NCBI GenBank assembly: GCA_963383645.1
Contig: OY726559.1
Location: 109,266,235-109,330,234 of the forward strand
Direction: 5' to 3'
Length of the DNA stretch: 64,000 bases
From: Muscardinus avellanarius
Taxonomy: Eukaryota; Chordata; Mammalia; Rodentia; Gliridae
How positions within the stretch are numbered: the first letter of the stretch is position 1; each line of letters starts with the position of its first letter. The notes under the pieces are model-generated. The model saw only the letters and a list, made by a program, of their open reading frames with translations, was not told where the DNA came from and searched no databases. A program made the position numbers and the translations under genes. Below are positions 34,400-46,129 of this stretch, piece by piece.

Positions 34400-35790
34400 A
34401 AGAAGAGCCTAAGTGAGCAGTTCCTAAATTTGATAGGCTGTGGTACAGTCTTTGGTTCTGGAGGACATGAGTAGTTTTCTGGGATGTCTCAGATTCTCTG
34501 AAGTTTGTTTGCCTTCTCCCAAGATCTCCATTTTGTTATTCTAACCTTAGCCAATTTTCACTTCCTTTAGTTTTTGCATCAATCAGCTACACCTTTTTTT
34601 GCTTGAACAGCTCTTCTGAGTCCTCACCAATGGCCATATTTGTGTGCATCACTGTCCCTCTGCACAGATGCTCTTTGCTCTCTGATTTTCTTGGGGATCT
34701 CAGGTGAGAGAAAAGATCCTGTAGGATGAACAGATGTCCACTCTTAAGACAGCTAGATTGTGATGTCAGCAGGTGGTTATAACAACTGTGGGACAGGATC
34801 AACTCCAGAATAAATACATAGGAGACAACTGTTTCTGGTAGTGAAAATGATGTAGGCAAACTGGTTTGTAAAGCCATTTATTCTTCAGCTTTCTTTCCTG
34901 AAGCCTAGTATCAAGAATATGACCAGACCCTATTTTGAGGTTAGTTCAATCCTGGAGTAAACGTTCACATTAAGGCATATTAGAATGCTTGCTGTATTCT
35001 TTGGCATGGATAATATTTAGTATAATTATAAGTTAACACACTTTTGGAGTAGGGCTTGACTCATGATAAAAAAAAATATGCCAGTTAGATGAAGAATCTC
35101 TTAGGTAAGCATCACTTTTCTTTCTATCACCTGGAAAACCAATCTCCAGCTTTGCATAGGACAAAATTTACTGTGTAAAATCAACTGTGTATGCTTAGTT
35201 TATCTTTCCTGGAGTTTGAGGTTGTGACTCTCTTGCTATCAATTAAATAAACTTGCTTTGTCATAACTGTTTGGTGTCCAGATTCTTAAAATTTTATTTG
35301 CTTGTTTCCAGGGAAATGGGTACTTGATATTAATCTCTGAGCTTCTCTTTGTTGTATTCCTGAAAGTAAAATTCATCTTGACATCAACCCCCCTTTTTAG
35401 CTCAAGTGTACACATATTTCCCTTAATACTTGTATCCAACTTTGTGTTCCTGGACATGAATGGCCTTTTAGCTAAAGCAAGTTATTTTATCCTTACTTTT
35501 TAGACTCATCCACCTAAAGGAAGCCCCAGATCGGGACATAATGATAATTCACCCTAGATATCTCTCACAAAATTCCAATCTCAAACAAATACAAGATCTG
35601 TAATAAATTTCTAGGAAATTTCTATGAAAGAAACTAGAGTATTCAGCCATTGCTTTTCTTCATCTGAACTTTTGCAATGGAGAAAAGTTAATCAAGAATC
35701 CAAATTCAAATTTAAACTAAGAATCCAAATTCAAATTTGTCACATTCAAATGTAATGACTCAAGAAAAGGTATTTTCAAGTATTAATATT
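34400..35790 (+). other. Intron sequence without recognised features
   Basis: No named repeat or gene found. A short direct repeat (aagaatccaaattcaaattt-type) occurs near 35693-35738. Confidence 0.5.
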
Positions 35791-35799
35791 ATTCCTATT

Positions 35800-36280
35800 G
35801 TCACATAGTACTTACATGCTTTTATGGGGTATGACATGTTTTATTATATCTATATGGTATGAAATGATTAAGCCAAGCTAAATAATCTATATATTACCTC
35901 ACCTACCTATAATTATTTCTGGTGATATTTGAAACTTACTCAGTTATTTGAAAATGTATAATACATTGTTATGGATTATAGTCTTTCTGCTGTGCAGTAG
36001 GTCTCAAAACCTATTCCTCTGTCTATCTGAAACTCTCCCTATGGCAGTTCCATTTCTGTTTTTTTGAGGACTCATCATATACTTTCCACAGTGGCTGTAC
36101 TGATGCACATTCCCTAATAACATATGAATTTTCTTTTCTTGGCATCTTCTCTGATACTTGTTATCTTTTTTCTTTCTTGCCTTTTTTTGATAAAACCATT
36201 CTAACAAATATGAGATGATATGTTATTGTAATTTTATTTTTACATTTAACAAAAGATTAATGCTGCTGAGCATTTGAGAA
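35800..36280 (+). mobile_element. L1 3' UTR fragment (old L1M)
   Basis: tgctgtgcagtaggtctc, actttccacagtggctgtac, gatacttgttatctttttt and atatgagatgatatgttatt are standard old-L1 3' UTR text. Confidence 0.75.
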
Positions 36281-36528
36281 AGCTAATTTGTAATGCCCTT
36301 ACTGCTAATCTGAGTGCTGACTTACATTGTGAGAGATATGAAGCAGTAGGGGGAAAACACTTTGTTCAAAAAAGAGATCAGATCCACACCAAACTTCTGC
36401 AAGGTAATAGAAACCCAGAGCCCAAAAAGTTAACTTGTGTGGATGCAATGGCACAGCTTAATTAGGTAATTTGAGAAAATTATTTCATAAGAAAAATATA
36501 ATTACAAATAGGGCTAATAGATTCATAC

Positions 36529-36531
<3 letters not shown>

Positions 36532-36576
<45 letters not shown>
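36532..36576. repeat. (CA)n microsatellite
   Basis: More than twenty uninterrupted CA units. Confidence 0.96.
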
Positions 36577-36578
<2 letters not shown>

Positions 36579-36839
36579 GAAGTTCTAGGGTTTTATTTGA
36601 TGGAAAGAAGAGAAATATTTGCTTTTCACAGATGATTAAAAACTAAAGAAAAGACTAAATCCTGAGTCACTTTCCATGTATTTGCATTTAAGTTACATTT
36701 GTACTTAAATTTTAAAGTTAGCCAAAGTAATCCCCCTTTGAAATGCAACTATTTAAACCCAAAGTAGCCTGTGTAAAACCTATATGAGTAGGTGATGACG
36801 TTTTTTGCATTTTAAAGTAGGAAATTAACATTAACAATT

Positions 36840-37025
36840 TTTTTTTTGTGGTACTGGGGTTCCCGGAAGCCCTTCTACCTCCAGGCTATACTCCCAGACC
36901 TATTTTATATTTTTATTTGGAAACAGGATCTCTTAAGACAGCACAGCTGGCTTCGAACCTGCAGAATCCTTCTGTCTCCGCCTCCCAAGCATGGGGATTA
37001 CAAGCATGTGCCACCACGCCCGGCA
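36840..37025 (-). mobile_element. B1-dID SINE, young subfamily
   Basis: gtggtactggggttcccgga to cacgcccggc. Confidence 0.93.
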
Positions 37026-37129
37026 GCATTAATGATTTTAACATTTCATGAATCATAATTTTCTTTTAAAATAATAAAGGTCTATTGAAACCAATAGGAT
37101 CAGATACTGTACATCTAGAAGGTTAATTT

Positions 37130-37366
37130 AAAAATAGGTAGACTTGCCGGGCGTGGTGGCGCACGCTTGTAATCCCCGCGCTTGGGAGGCGGAGACAGGA
37201 GGATCACAAAGGTTCGAAGTCAGCCACGCTGGCTTAAGAGACCCTGTTTCTAAAGACAAAAAAGTATAAAATAGGTCTGGGAGTATAGCCCCGAGGTAGA
37301 TGGGCTTCCAGGAACCCCAGTACCACCAAAAACAACAACAACAACAAAAAAAAAATAGGTAGACTT
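37130..37366 (+). mobile_element. B1-dID SINE with 16-base duplication
   Basis: The duplication aaaaataggtagactt lies at 37130-37145 and 37351-37366. The element is CpG-rich and of the young ccaggaacccc type. Confidence 0.95.
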
Positions 37367-37369
37367 CAT

Positions 37370-37880
37370 TATAGTCAGAGATTATTTTTAAGCAGAAGGG
37401 ACTGCTTCAAGGCTGATGGTGATTTTAGCTAAGTTAGTGAGAAAGTGTTTATATAGAAAGATTACATCACATAGTTCAAATGAAGGATAAGTTATAAACT
37501 TTCAAGAGTGTTTTTATCTAATACCCTGTCCTTTATTTTGTCACAAATGGTTGATGGAAAATGTGGAGATGGCCATTGATGACCAATCTTGTCAGCAGAG
37601 TGGTAGACACAAATTGTGAGGATCCTGGCAGATGCCGAGCTCACAACTCCCAGGTGGGATTAGATGCCAAGGCATTGAGTGGCTATGTTTGTGGATCTCT
37701 TTCTTCTTCGATACAGGTGTATATCTCTTTACATCCTCACCTACTATGCTATTAAACACCACTGTGCATGCATGCTGTGAATTAACCCTATCACAAGTCA
37801 GTGCTTTTGATTTTACCCTGCTTTGCTATGGGGTATAGCAAAAGCCAGTTAGTTGTTTTGTACCAACCCATGCAACTTAA
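37370..37880 (+). other. Intron sequence without recognised features
   Basis: No repeat or gene recognised. Confidence 0.45.
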
Positions 37881-37889
37881 TCAATCATT

Positions 37890-38390
37890 TCTCATTGAGT
37901 TGCTCAGAACCCTGTTCTGTTCAATGTATCGATGATCTGAATGAAGGCACAAAGCATACAACTAATTTTACAAATCATCCCTAATAAGGTGGTCATGGCA
38001 TGATTTACAGAGATGCATATCAAATGTTTGAATGGCCTTGGTAATGGGAAAATGACTCTGTACAGCCCAAATGGATTTATAAATGACAAGTACAAGTCAC
38101 AGTATTTCTAGAGTTAAAAGAGAACAACAAGACCCAGAAATAGCTGTGGGAGAGGTGTGAGAAACTGGGATGGACCTGAAGTTATGTGGAACTTCCCAAG
38201 TGCCGCCACTTGAAAACAAAGAAGTCACTGTGAGATTGGGATGTGCTGAGATTGATGTTGGACAGACAGGCAGGAAAACTTTGTACTAACATAGTCAGAC
38301 TCTAACATTTTTATTTCTACACTTTATAAGGCATTGGAAATGACTGAAGAAGAGCTCAAAATGTATAAGAAGAAAGCATAAAGGTTTACA
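37890..38390 (+). mobile_element. Possible CR1/L3-like ancient LINE remnant
   Basis: cctgttctgttcaatgtatc, gatgatctgaatgaaggcac and tggacctgaagttatg recall CR1/L3 text. Very diverged, so tentative. Confidence 0.3.
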
Positions 38391-38926
38391 AATTTGAGGA
38401 AAACTTGTTAAGATGCTTTAGTTGAAACACTGAGGAGTAACTTCAAGAGTACCCTCCAGAAATAGAAAAGTATTGGGAAATCGGTGCCTAGATTTCTTCT
38501 CTCACGTTTGATTTGTGAAGAGAATCTGGTTGACGTATCAGCAAAAGGGTAGCAATTAAGGACTGAAGTTGGCTGCCAGACAGAGTGGTTTCACCTCAAC
38601 TTCTCAGTCATTGTATGGTGTGATTCTCCTACTGCCAATGAAATTCAGCTTGCTTCATAGCTCTGCCATTATTCTGATTCTGTGACTGATTGCTGCTGCT
38701 TCCTGAGTCTCCTGAGGCCTTCTCATCTTCTCTTTGGAGTCTAAGTTACAGGTGGGGCCTCAGACACTGATCCCTGGAATCTTGAGCCATGATCTTTGCA
38801 ACCTAGGTCTCCGGTGTTGTATTGCTGCCTGGCTTATGAGAAGACTCTTGGGGAATTCTGTCCCCTCAAGAAGAAAAGGATCTTGGCATCCACTCCTGCC
38901 AGACTATTGAGACCTCATTAGTTTAC

Positions 38927-38930
<4 letters not shown>

Positions 38931-38970
<40 letters not shown>
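38931..38970. repeat. (GT)n microsatellite
   Basis: About nineteen uninterrupted TG units. Confidence 0.95.
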
Positions 38971-39229
38971 CATGTTCTCACTCATCTCTGAATTCTCCTC
39001 TTCTTCCCATGCCAACAACTCTGCTCACTTGATTTATCCTTCCTGCCTCAACCAGTCTCCAGGGCCCTTCTGTCTAGGGAGGTCCTTGGAAGGGAATTCA
39101 TTTTAGTTTTGCCTTTGTTGTTTCTTCCATTAAATGTTTCCATCTCGTTTCTCTTGGATTCTCTTTGATGACCTAACTTCTTTACATGTGCAGGTGGCCT
39201 AATTTCTCTCAACCATGATTTTCTTTCAG

Positions 39230-39462
39230 CTCATTAAGGTGGCTTTGGAGAAAAGCCTAGTAACTGTGGAGACCCAGAACTCATCTCTCCCCCCTCCTTC
39301 CCAAGTGGAAGGGGATAGCAACAGATGTCTTCAGGAGGAGATGCTTCACCTGAGGGCTGAGATCCACCAGCACTTAGAAGAGAAAAGAAAAGCTGAGGAG
39401 GAACTCAGGGATCTAAAGGCTCAGATTGAGGAAGCAGGATTCTCCTCTGTGTCCCATATCAG
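39230..39462 (+). CDS. PDE4DIP: PDE4DIP window exon 17
   Basis: 233 bases, seventy-seven codons plus two bases, LIKVALEKSLVTVETQNSS to GFSSVSHI. The acceptor is ttctttcag and the donor gtagga. A Pro/Ser stretch leads into the coiled coil EEMLHLRAEIHQHLEEKRKA. Confidence 0.96.
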
Positions 39463-39639
39463 GTAGGACATTTTGCCCAGAGAAGGGGAGCCTACTACCT
39501 GTGAGTCCCTACAGCCACCACCAGGGATGGGCCTTCCTGTTGCCAAAGCATTTGTGCTGCCTCGGGGCTACTTTGTTCATATCCCAGGCTTTGTGCATTA
39601 ATGCTTCTATGAATTCTCTAGAGAAAAGCTGTTAAATTG

Positions 39640-40310
39640 AATATCAGTGATAACTTTGGTTAGTCAAGTAAATATGATCTTAATTCATTATACTAATATC
39701 CATTATTTTTATTGCCCACCTAACCATTATACATATGATAGCCATGAGTGGAGACCTCCTGATTGGATGATCAGCATTGTTCTTTTGAGTTGATTAGCAT
39801 ATAGAAGAAATCTCCTGCCCAAGAAGTTTCACTGCTATGTGTAGCAGAGCAGACCATGAGAGAGGATTGACACAGAGGCCTTTCCATCTCCCTCTCAAGA
39901 AGTGCTGAGTATTTGAATCATGAAACAGTAATTTTAATAATTTCTGCTGCTTTATTTAACTTGACAAAAATGGCAAATAGCTGATTCATTAGCAAGATTG
40001 GCTACTCTGTCTTTAACAGTTCTTTGATTAAAAGATGTGGGGGGAATGTATTGGTACTGTGGGGGTGATCAGTTTATCAATTCACCCCTGTGGACTCTAA
40101 TCATCCTGGCCTATTGTTTAGAGGATAGATGTATAGATGTATAACTTCTAATTCATGTTCTACTGTTTTCCTTCATGTGACATGTCTCTTAAACTTCCCT
40201 GAACAATGTTAGCATGTGAAGAGGACTGTGGCACCCAACATGTTGTCCTTGTTTCGTAGTTCAGAAACTTGGGCCTAAGAAGTTCTAAATGACTTGCTTA
40301 AATCAAATAA
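39640..40310 (+). other. Intron sequence without recognised features
   Basis: Nothing recognised. Confidence 0.5.
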
Positions 40311-40313
40311 TGA

Positions 40314-40539
40314 GCCGGGCATGGTGGTGCACGCTTGCATTTCCATACTTGGGAGGCTAAGACAGGAGGATTGCAGGTTCATGGCCAGCTTCAGCTACTT
40401 AGTGAGGCGCTCCACAACTTAGTGAGACCATGTTTCAAAATAAAGAATAAAATAATAGGGCTGGGAGCATAGCTCAGAGGTAGAATGTCCCTGGGTTTAA
40501 TCCCCAGTACCACACACACACACACAAAAAAAAAAAACA
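40314..40539 (+). mobile_element. B1-dID SINE
   Basis: gccgggcatggtggtgcacg to gtttaatccccagtacca, tail partly turned into CA units. Confidence 0.92.
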
Positions 40540-41165
40540 TAATAGTCTATGGCTAGACTCCTGTCTCCTAATTTTTAACATCTAAGCCTTTCTTCCGTAT
40601 TATAAATTTTGTCAAACAATTTTTTAAAAGTTTTTGTAATTATACTAAACTTCAGTTCTTTTATACAGATTATCATAATTCCTAAGTTCTATTTAAGTTA
40701 AAACATAAGTTTTACTTCTATATGTGTAAATTTAGATATGATATCCTTTTTCAAAACAATACATATCTTTTGATTCTATACACTATATGTAGATACCCTC
40801 ATGGATTATTTTCCTTTTTTTCCTCAGTGTTATTGACCTAAAACTGATTTAATTTTCTACTCATCCTTAGGAAACACAAATGTTGTAGAAGATGGACTTT
40901 ATTTAATACCTGTCCCTTCCTTTCAAGAAAATTTTGTTGAGCTTTGTTTTCATTACAAACATTTGTCCAGTACAAACATCAGAGTTTACCCCAAAACATA
41001 AAGTTAGTTATAACATAATTTTAAATATTCTTTTTTATACTATACATGTGCCCCTTTCTCTCTCTCTTGTACATCCCAGTTTTGGTAACATATCTTCTCT
41101 CTTTTTCCATTGAGAAACTGTCTTAGAGATGCTCTGAGGTAGATATGAGGTAGTATGGTCAAGTA
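40540..41165 (+). other. Intron sequence without recognised features
   Basis: AT-rich, diverged; nothing named. Confidence 0.5.
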
Positions 41166-41166
41166 C

Positions 41167-41168
<2 letters not shown>

Positions 41169-41210
<42 letters not shown>
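41169..41210. repeat. (GT)n microsatellite at a SINE end
   Basis: Uninterrupted GT units abutting an antisense SINE, in place of its tail. Confidence 0.95.
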
Positions 41211-41214
<4 letters not shown>

Positions 41215-41402
41215 GGGGATTGAACCCAGGGGGAATTCTACCTCAGAGCCACACCCCCAATTCTACCTATTTTATTTTTTATTTTTAGACAGGGTCTTAC
41301 TAAGTAGCTGAGGGTCTTGCTAAGTTGCTCAGGCTGGCCTTGAACCTGCAGTCCTACTGTCTGAGCCTCCCAGCTACTGAGATTACAGGTATCATGCCTG
41401 GC
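41211..41402 (-). mobile_element. B1-dID SINE
   Basis: tactggggattgaacccagg to atcatgcctggc. Confidence 0.9.
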
Positions 41403-41648
41403 TTAGGCTGGGGTGCTAAGAGCAAGACTTTTAGTGATGGTACTTAATGGAAGTACTTGGTTGGGAGCAAATCTCTTTCTGATGCTGGTATTTTCTCATG
41501 TATAAAATAAAGAAATAGTTGTAGGTCTCTGAGGTTGCTTCCTAATCTAAAGTATCTCTGAGTTTGTCACAGACTGAGGTTTGGGTGAAAAGGACTGTTA
41601 GAAGCTGCAGTCAAGGCTGGATCTGGTTCCTGGTTGTGTTTTCTATAG

Positions 41649-42084
41649 GAATACTGTGTTGAGCCTTTGCCTGGAGAATGCAGAATTGAAAGAACAGATG
41701 GGAGAAGCAATGTCTGATGGATGGGAGATTGAGGAAGACAAGGAGAGGGGTGAAGTGACAGTAGAAACTGTGGTTGCCAAAGGGGGTCTGAATAAGAACA
41801 GCCTTCCAGCTGAGTTCAGAAAGCTCCAGGAGAAACTAAAGAATGCCCACAACATCATCAACCTCCTCAAAGAAGAGCTGGTCCTGAGCAGCAAGGAAGG
41901 GAGCAACCAACTCACTCCAGAGTTCCTTGCACTTTTGGCCAGGGAGATTGACCAAATGAACACAGACCTGGTTTGTTCTCCTGAGAAGCACCATCACCAA
42001 GAGGAGGAGGATGTGACCACACACCCTTGTCCCAGACTTCAAAGCCTCAATCTCAGGGCTCCTCATGAAGTGGATGCCCACCAG
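41649..42084 (+). CDS. PDE4DIP: PDE4DIP window exon 18
   Basis: 436 bases, 145 codons after one joining base, from NTVLSLCLENAELKEQMGEA to EVDAHQ. The acceptor is ttctatag and the donor gtaggc. Coiled coil with the conserved block KLKNAHNIINLLKEELVLSS, then a variable His/Glu-rich tail. Confidence 0.97.
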
Positions 42085-42384
42085 GTAGGCCAGCGAACAA
42101 ATGGGATGAAACACACTTGGAGGAGGCTGGAGATTTCAGTTTTACCTTAATTTGTTCTGCCTGTGGTTCAGGAGTTACCAAAGAAAGGGAAACTTTGCAC
42201 CACAAGTAGTGATAGGGTAATAATGAAAGCACTCATTCAGGCTTTAGGAAGGCTTTTATAACATTATCTCATGAGTATTTCTCTATCTCTATCTCTCTTT
42301 TTACTTTTTCCCTTTTAAACAATCTTATTGAGATGTAAGTGATATATAATACAAAGAACTGCACATGTTAGTATATTAAAAATA

Positions 42385-42596
42385 GACAGGCATGGTAATG
42401 CATGCCTGCAATCTCAGTTACTTGAGAGGCTAAGACAGGAAGGTCACAGTTTGTTAAAGGATAGCCACAGCAATATAGTCAGACTCTCAGCAACCTAATG
42501 AGACCTTATTTTAAAACAAAAATTAAAAAGAGCTGGGGGTGTAGTTCAGAGGTAGAATGCCCTTGGGTTTAAACCTAATACCACATACACACAAAA
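42385..42596 (+). mobile_element. B1-dID SINE, old copy
   Basis: acaggcatggtaatgcatgc to gggtttaaacctaatacca. Confidence 0.87.
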
Positions 42597-42638
42597 AATA
42601 AAAATACAAAATTATGCATTTAATGAATATTTCTTCAA

Positions 42639-42665
42639 TTGATCTTAGCCAAAAGGCTGAGAAGT
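42639..42665 (-). pseudogene. U2 snRNA 5' fragment
   Basis: The minus strand reads acttctcagccttttggcta and then agatcaa. This is the start of U2 snRNA with two changes in about 27 bases. It is cut off after that point, so it is a non-functional remnant. Confidence 0.8.
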
Positions 42666-43054
42666 AAGCCTGAGTATTTCTTGATATGTGTTTAGTTTTC
42701 CAGGTAACACATTGGGCATTGGCAGTAGGTATTAAGATCTACCTCTGCTCTTCAGATAATATGGGGGAAAATACTGGAAAACAAGTTCATCTTAACAGGT
42801 TGTAACTACCGTTGTGTTGGGATGTAGTGGGGTTTGAGGCAGCCTAGACAAGTGGTGTGTAATGACATCTCTTTTTTATCACTGCTGTTTTCATCATGGG
42901 TGTCTAGGCCTGTACTTCAGAAGGGATTACTGAGATCTTCTCAGGGGAAGGAGTTTTGCTGAAGATTCACTAAAATGGAGAACCCAAAGGATTCTGAGAT
43001 GGCCACAGGCATGGGGTGCAGGGAAGGCCAAGTGGAGCTCTCTAGCTTTTCACT

Positions 43055-43200
43055 TAACCACTGAACAAGCATTTATTGAACATTCTTGTGCTGTAGATAC
43101 AGAGATGAATAAAACATTATACCCACTCTCCAGGAGCCCTGTCTAGAAAGCAAGCTACTGCCAAATGCCATCAGAAGTGTTGTGACAGACACATGAGTAT
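43055..43200 (-). mobile_element. L2 fragment
   Basis: gcatttattgaacattcttg, atacagagatgaataaaaca and ctccaggagccctgtctaga match antisense L2. Confidence 0.65.
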
Positions 43201-43288
43201 AGTCCACTGTGTCCTGAGTGGAGAGTGGCTGTCACTGCATGGGTGGCAGCCTCAGGCTGTCCTGACCCCTGTATTTCTCCTTTCACAG

Positions 43289-43481
43289 TTGAATAACCAG
43301 TCCCAGGTCCGTGGAGCTGCACCCCAGTCAGAGTTCAGCCTGCCGGGGTCCACCAAGCACCTGCGCTCCCAGCTGGCTCAGTGCAGACAGCGCTACCAAG
43401 ATCTCCAGGAGAAGCTGCTGATCTCAGAGGCCACTGTCTTTGCCCAGGCAAACCAGTTGGAGAAGTACAGAGTCATATTCA
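43289..43481 (+). CDS. PDE4DIP: PDE4DIP window exon 19
   Basis: 193 bases, sixty-four codons plus one base, LNNQSQVRGAAPQSEFSLPG to EKYRVIF. The acceptor is tttcacag and the donor gtaagt. Contains STKHLRSQLAQCRQRYQDLQ, a coiled coil closely related to the corresponding CDK5RAP2 region. Confidence 0.96.
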
Positions 43482-43559
43482 GTAAGTACTACAAGTTCAC
43501 CATTGCTGAAATATCTCTTCTCCCTGAGAAATTATACATTTTGCAGAGTTTTCTTCCTC

Positions 43560-44005
43560 AATCTTGGTATAATCCTGACTATTGACCTAAAACTGTGGAT
43601 GTTTTACTTTGATTTGAGATAGCAGGAAGAAGAAAGCAAGTTTTCTAGGTTACGGTAAGTTCATAGGAAGGAAAAGAACTGGCATCTAGGCTTATTGATT
43701 TCTGGTATAGTCAGCAGACTGCCTTGCCTCTCTCAACATAATTGTTTCTCTCTTGCTTATTTAAAAATATTTATACACTTTTATTCGTGCATTGTAGTCT
43801 TATAGTCTTATATCATAATGTAGTTCAGAGTGATAGGACATACGTGCCTACACTCATGAGCTTGGTGAGCTACCCCCTGCCAGACTTCCCTCAACACTCC
43901 CTCCCCTTCCCCATATATGAGATTGAGATGGGCACTGTTATTCTCACATCTCTCCTGCTTCTATTTGCACCATGAAAGATTCTTCAGAAACAAGCATGGT
44001 GGTTG
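43560..44005 (+). other. Intron sequence without recognised features
   Basis: Nothing recognised; open frame 43742-43975 looks random. Confidence 0.5.
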
Positions 44006-44009
44006 GTTG

Positions 44010-44165
44010 AGAATCAATATTGTCCAGTAGGACTTCTTGCAGTGACAGGAATGTTCTTTATCTTCATTACATGTGGTGGCTATTGAGCAGATGCAATGTG
44101 GGTAATTTAACATAAAAGTAGCCACATCTGACTTCAGCTACCTGATTGGTCAGTGCAGATCTAGG
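44010..44165. mobile_element. MER5A DNA transposon remnant
   Basis: ttgtccagtaggacttcttg, tggtggctattgagcagatg and aaaagtagccacatctgact match MER5A motifs. Confidence 0.7.
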
Positions 44166-44529
44166 TGTCTTGGGACTCTAAATTAGTTCAGCTTTAATTA
44201 GTCCAAGCTCTGTCTTGGAGAGGAGATTTGCTGGTTTCACTGGGGCTTTCAGAAATCATGATATACAATACTCAACTTGCAGGTGTCTGGTCCAACTAAG
44301 CCTAGGTTGTCAGAAGTGAGGTCATCAATCAATGGCAAACACAGGTCATCCTCATGGAGGGAATTCCTACTGCAGGTCGATTTTTCTTCCATCCAAGACC
44401 AAAGAAGCAGAAATCCCACTCTTGATGTGGCTTCCCTGCTCCTAGAGGCCAGATTATATGCCACTGAGGTTGAGGAAATATGTGGGAAATTCAGATGCTC
44501 TATAACATCCACCATTTCTTCCTGAGCAG

Positions 44530-44646
44530 GTGAATCCCTGGTGAAGCAGGACAGCAAGCAGGTCCAGGTGGACCTTCAGGATCTTGGCTATGAGACTTGT
44601 GGCCGAAGCGAGAATGAGGCTGAGTGTGAGGAGACCACCAGCCCCG
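44530..44646 (+). CDS. PDE4DIP: PDE4DIP window exon 20 (tandem acceptor)
   Basis: 117 bases from the CAG acceptor: SESLVKQDSKQVQVDLQDLG to EETTSP, ending with one joining base, donor gtaggt. An overlapping GAG three bases upstream could start the exon at 44527 instead, giving TGESLVKQ, which is the human sequence as I remember it. The two forms differ by one in-frame codon. Confidence 0.93.
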
Positions 44647-44851
44647 GTAGGTGCGCAGCCAGTTGGGGCTCACCTTCTCTCTCTGTAGTCTGATGATTAG
44701 TTGGAGTAGAGTGACTGAAGGGGACACAGAGCCAGAGAAGGACAGAAAGTTTGGAGAACTCTTGTTCAAAATGAGGCTTAGTGTGAGTTTTAATATCAAT
44801 AATTAGCTTTCAGCATCCTGCTATTAATAAAAATAAAATTCTATCCAACTT

Positions 44852-45322
44852 ATTTTTTCTTTCTGTTTTTTTTTTTTTTTTTTTTTTTGTGGTACTGGGG
44901 TTCCTGGAAGCCCTTCTACCTCCGGGCTACATCCCCAAACCTATTTTATACTTTTTTATTTTTGGAAACAGGGTTTCTTTTTTTTTTTTCTTTTTTTTTT
45001 TTTTTGCAGTCTAGAGATGGAACCCAGAGGCATTTGACCTCTGAGCTATACCCGCTGCCGTATTTTTTATTCTTGAATTTGAAACAGGGTCTCACTGAGT
45101 TGCGGAGGGCCTCACTAAGTAGCTGAGGCTGTCCGTGAACCTCGATCCTCTGGTCTCAGCCTCCTGAATGCTAGGATTACAAGCATTTACCACCACACCC
45201 GGCTGGAAACAGGGTCTCTCAAACCAGCGTGGCTGGCTTCAAACCTGCATGATCCTCCTGTCTCCGCCTCCCAAGCACGGGGATTACAAGCGTGTGCCAC
45301 CACGCCTGCCTTATCCAACTTA
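44852..45322 (-). mobile_element. B1-dID SINE carrying a second SINE
   Basis: The outer element (young subfamily) runs from ggtggtactggggttcctgg to cacgcctgcc with outer duplication tatccaacttatt. Inside its B1 half sits another SINE, listed separately. Confidence 0.93.
44970..45217 (-). mobile_element. Nested B1-dID SINE
   Basis: Starts with a poly-T, gatggaacccagaggcattt, and ends accacacccggct. Its duplication ggaaacagggtttct / ggaaacagggtctct is taken from the outer SINE. Confidence 0.92.
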
Positions 45323-45337
45323 TTATTAAAACCTACT

Positions 45338-45542
45338 TATTAAAGAAGAGGTTGGCAAGGCGTGGTGATGCACGCTTGTAATCCCGGCGCTTGGGAGACA
45401 GAGACAGGAGGATTGTACAGGTTCGAAGCCAGCCTGGCTGGCTTAAGAGACCTTGTTTCCAAATAAAATATAAAATAGGTCTGAGAGTGTAGCCTGGAGG
45501 TAGAAGGGTTCCATCCCCAGTACCACCAAAAGAAGAGGTTGG
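45338..45542 (+). mobile_element. B1-dID SINE with target-site duplication
   Basis: ggcaaggcgtggtgatgcac to ccatccccagtaccacc, flanked by copies of aaagaagaggttgg. Confidence 0.93.
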
Positions 45543-45674
45543 ATAGAATTTTGAGGATATGTAAACCATAGATTTATGCTTTGTTTTACATTATAAGAGG
45601 ATTATAATCACAGGGCATCTACCAGTTTAAAGTGAGAATGGGAGAAAAACACTCACTGTCTTTCTTGCCCTTGT

Positions 45675-45795
45675 GCCAGTTAAAAGTAGAGATCCCAGAG
45701 CTAAGGTGGTCAGTTCAAATCCCCATTTGTGAACTTCTCTGTACCTCAATTAATTCATCTGCTAAAATGGTAATAAATGTGTGCATGTATGTCTC
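45675..45795 (+). mobile_element. MIR fragment
   Basis: ggtcagttcaaatccccatt and ctctgtacctcaattaattc fit MIR in sense. Confidence 0.6.
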
Positions 45796-46129
45796 AAGTC
45801 TTTTATCCCATTAAGATGTATGACTACAATAAACCAATTAAGATATATGTATATAAAATAAAAATGAAATTTATATAAAAATAAAATAAAACCTTGTTTC
45901 AAATAAAAAAAACAGCTACCTGACCCTTCAGGTACTAATTTCAATTAAATGAATAAGTTTTTATAAAATATTTTAGAATAGAGTTGCATACCTGTAAGAT
46001 GCTATATATTAATTCTTATTCCAGCTTCCTCAGCCCTAACACAATTGTTATTAATATACCAATGTCTTTCTGTGAGGTCTTATTTTCCTAGACCTATTTT
46101 TCATACCGCTATAATCATATAGATTTTAT

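Noticed and set aside
36274..36465. 63-codon open frame after the L1 fragment
   Set aside because: No resemblance to a family, no splice context, and the length is expected by chance.
42639..42665. Functional U2 snRNA gene
   Set aside because: Only the first 27 or so bases are present; no promoter elements or 3' box.
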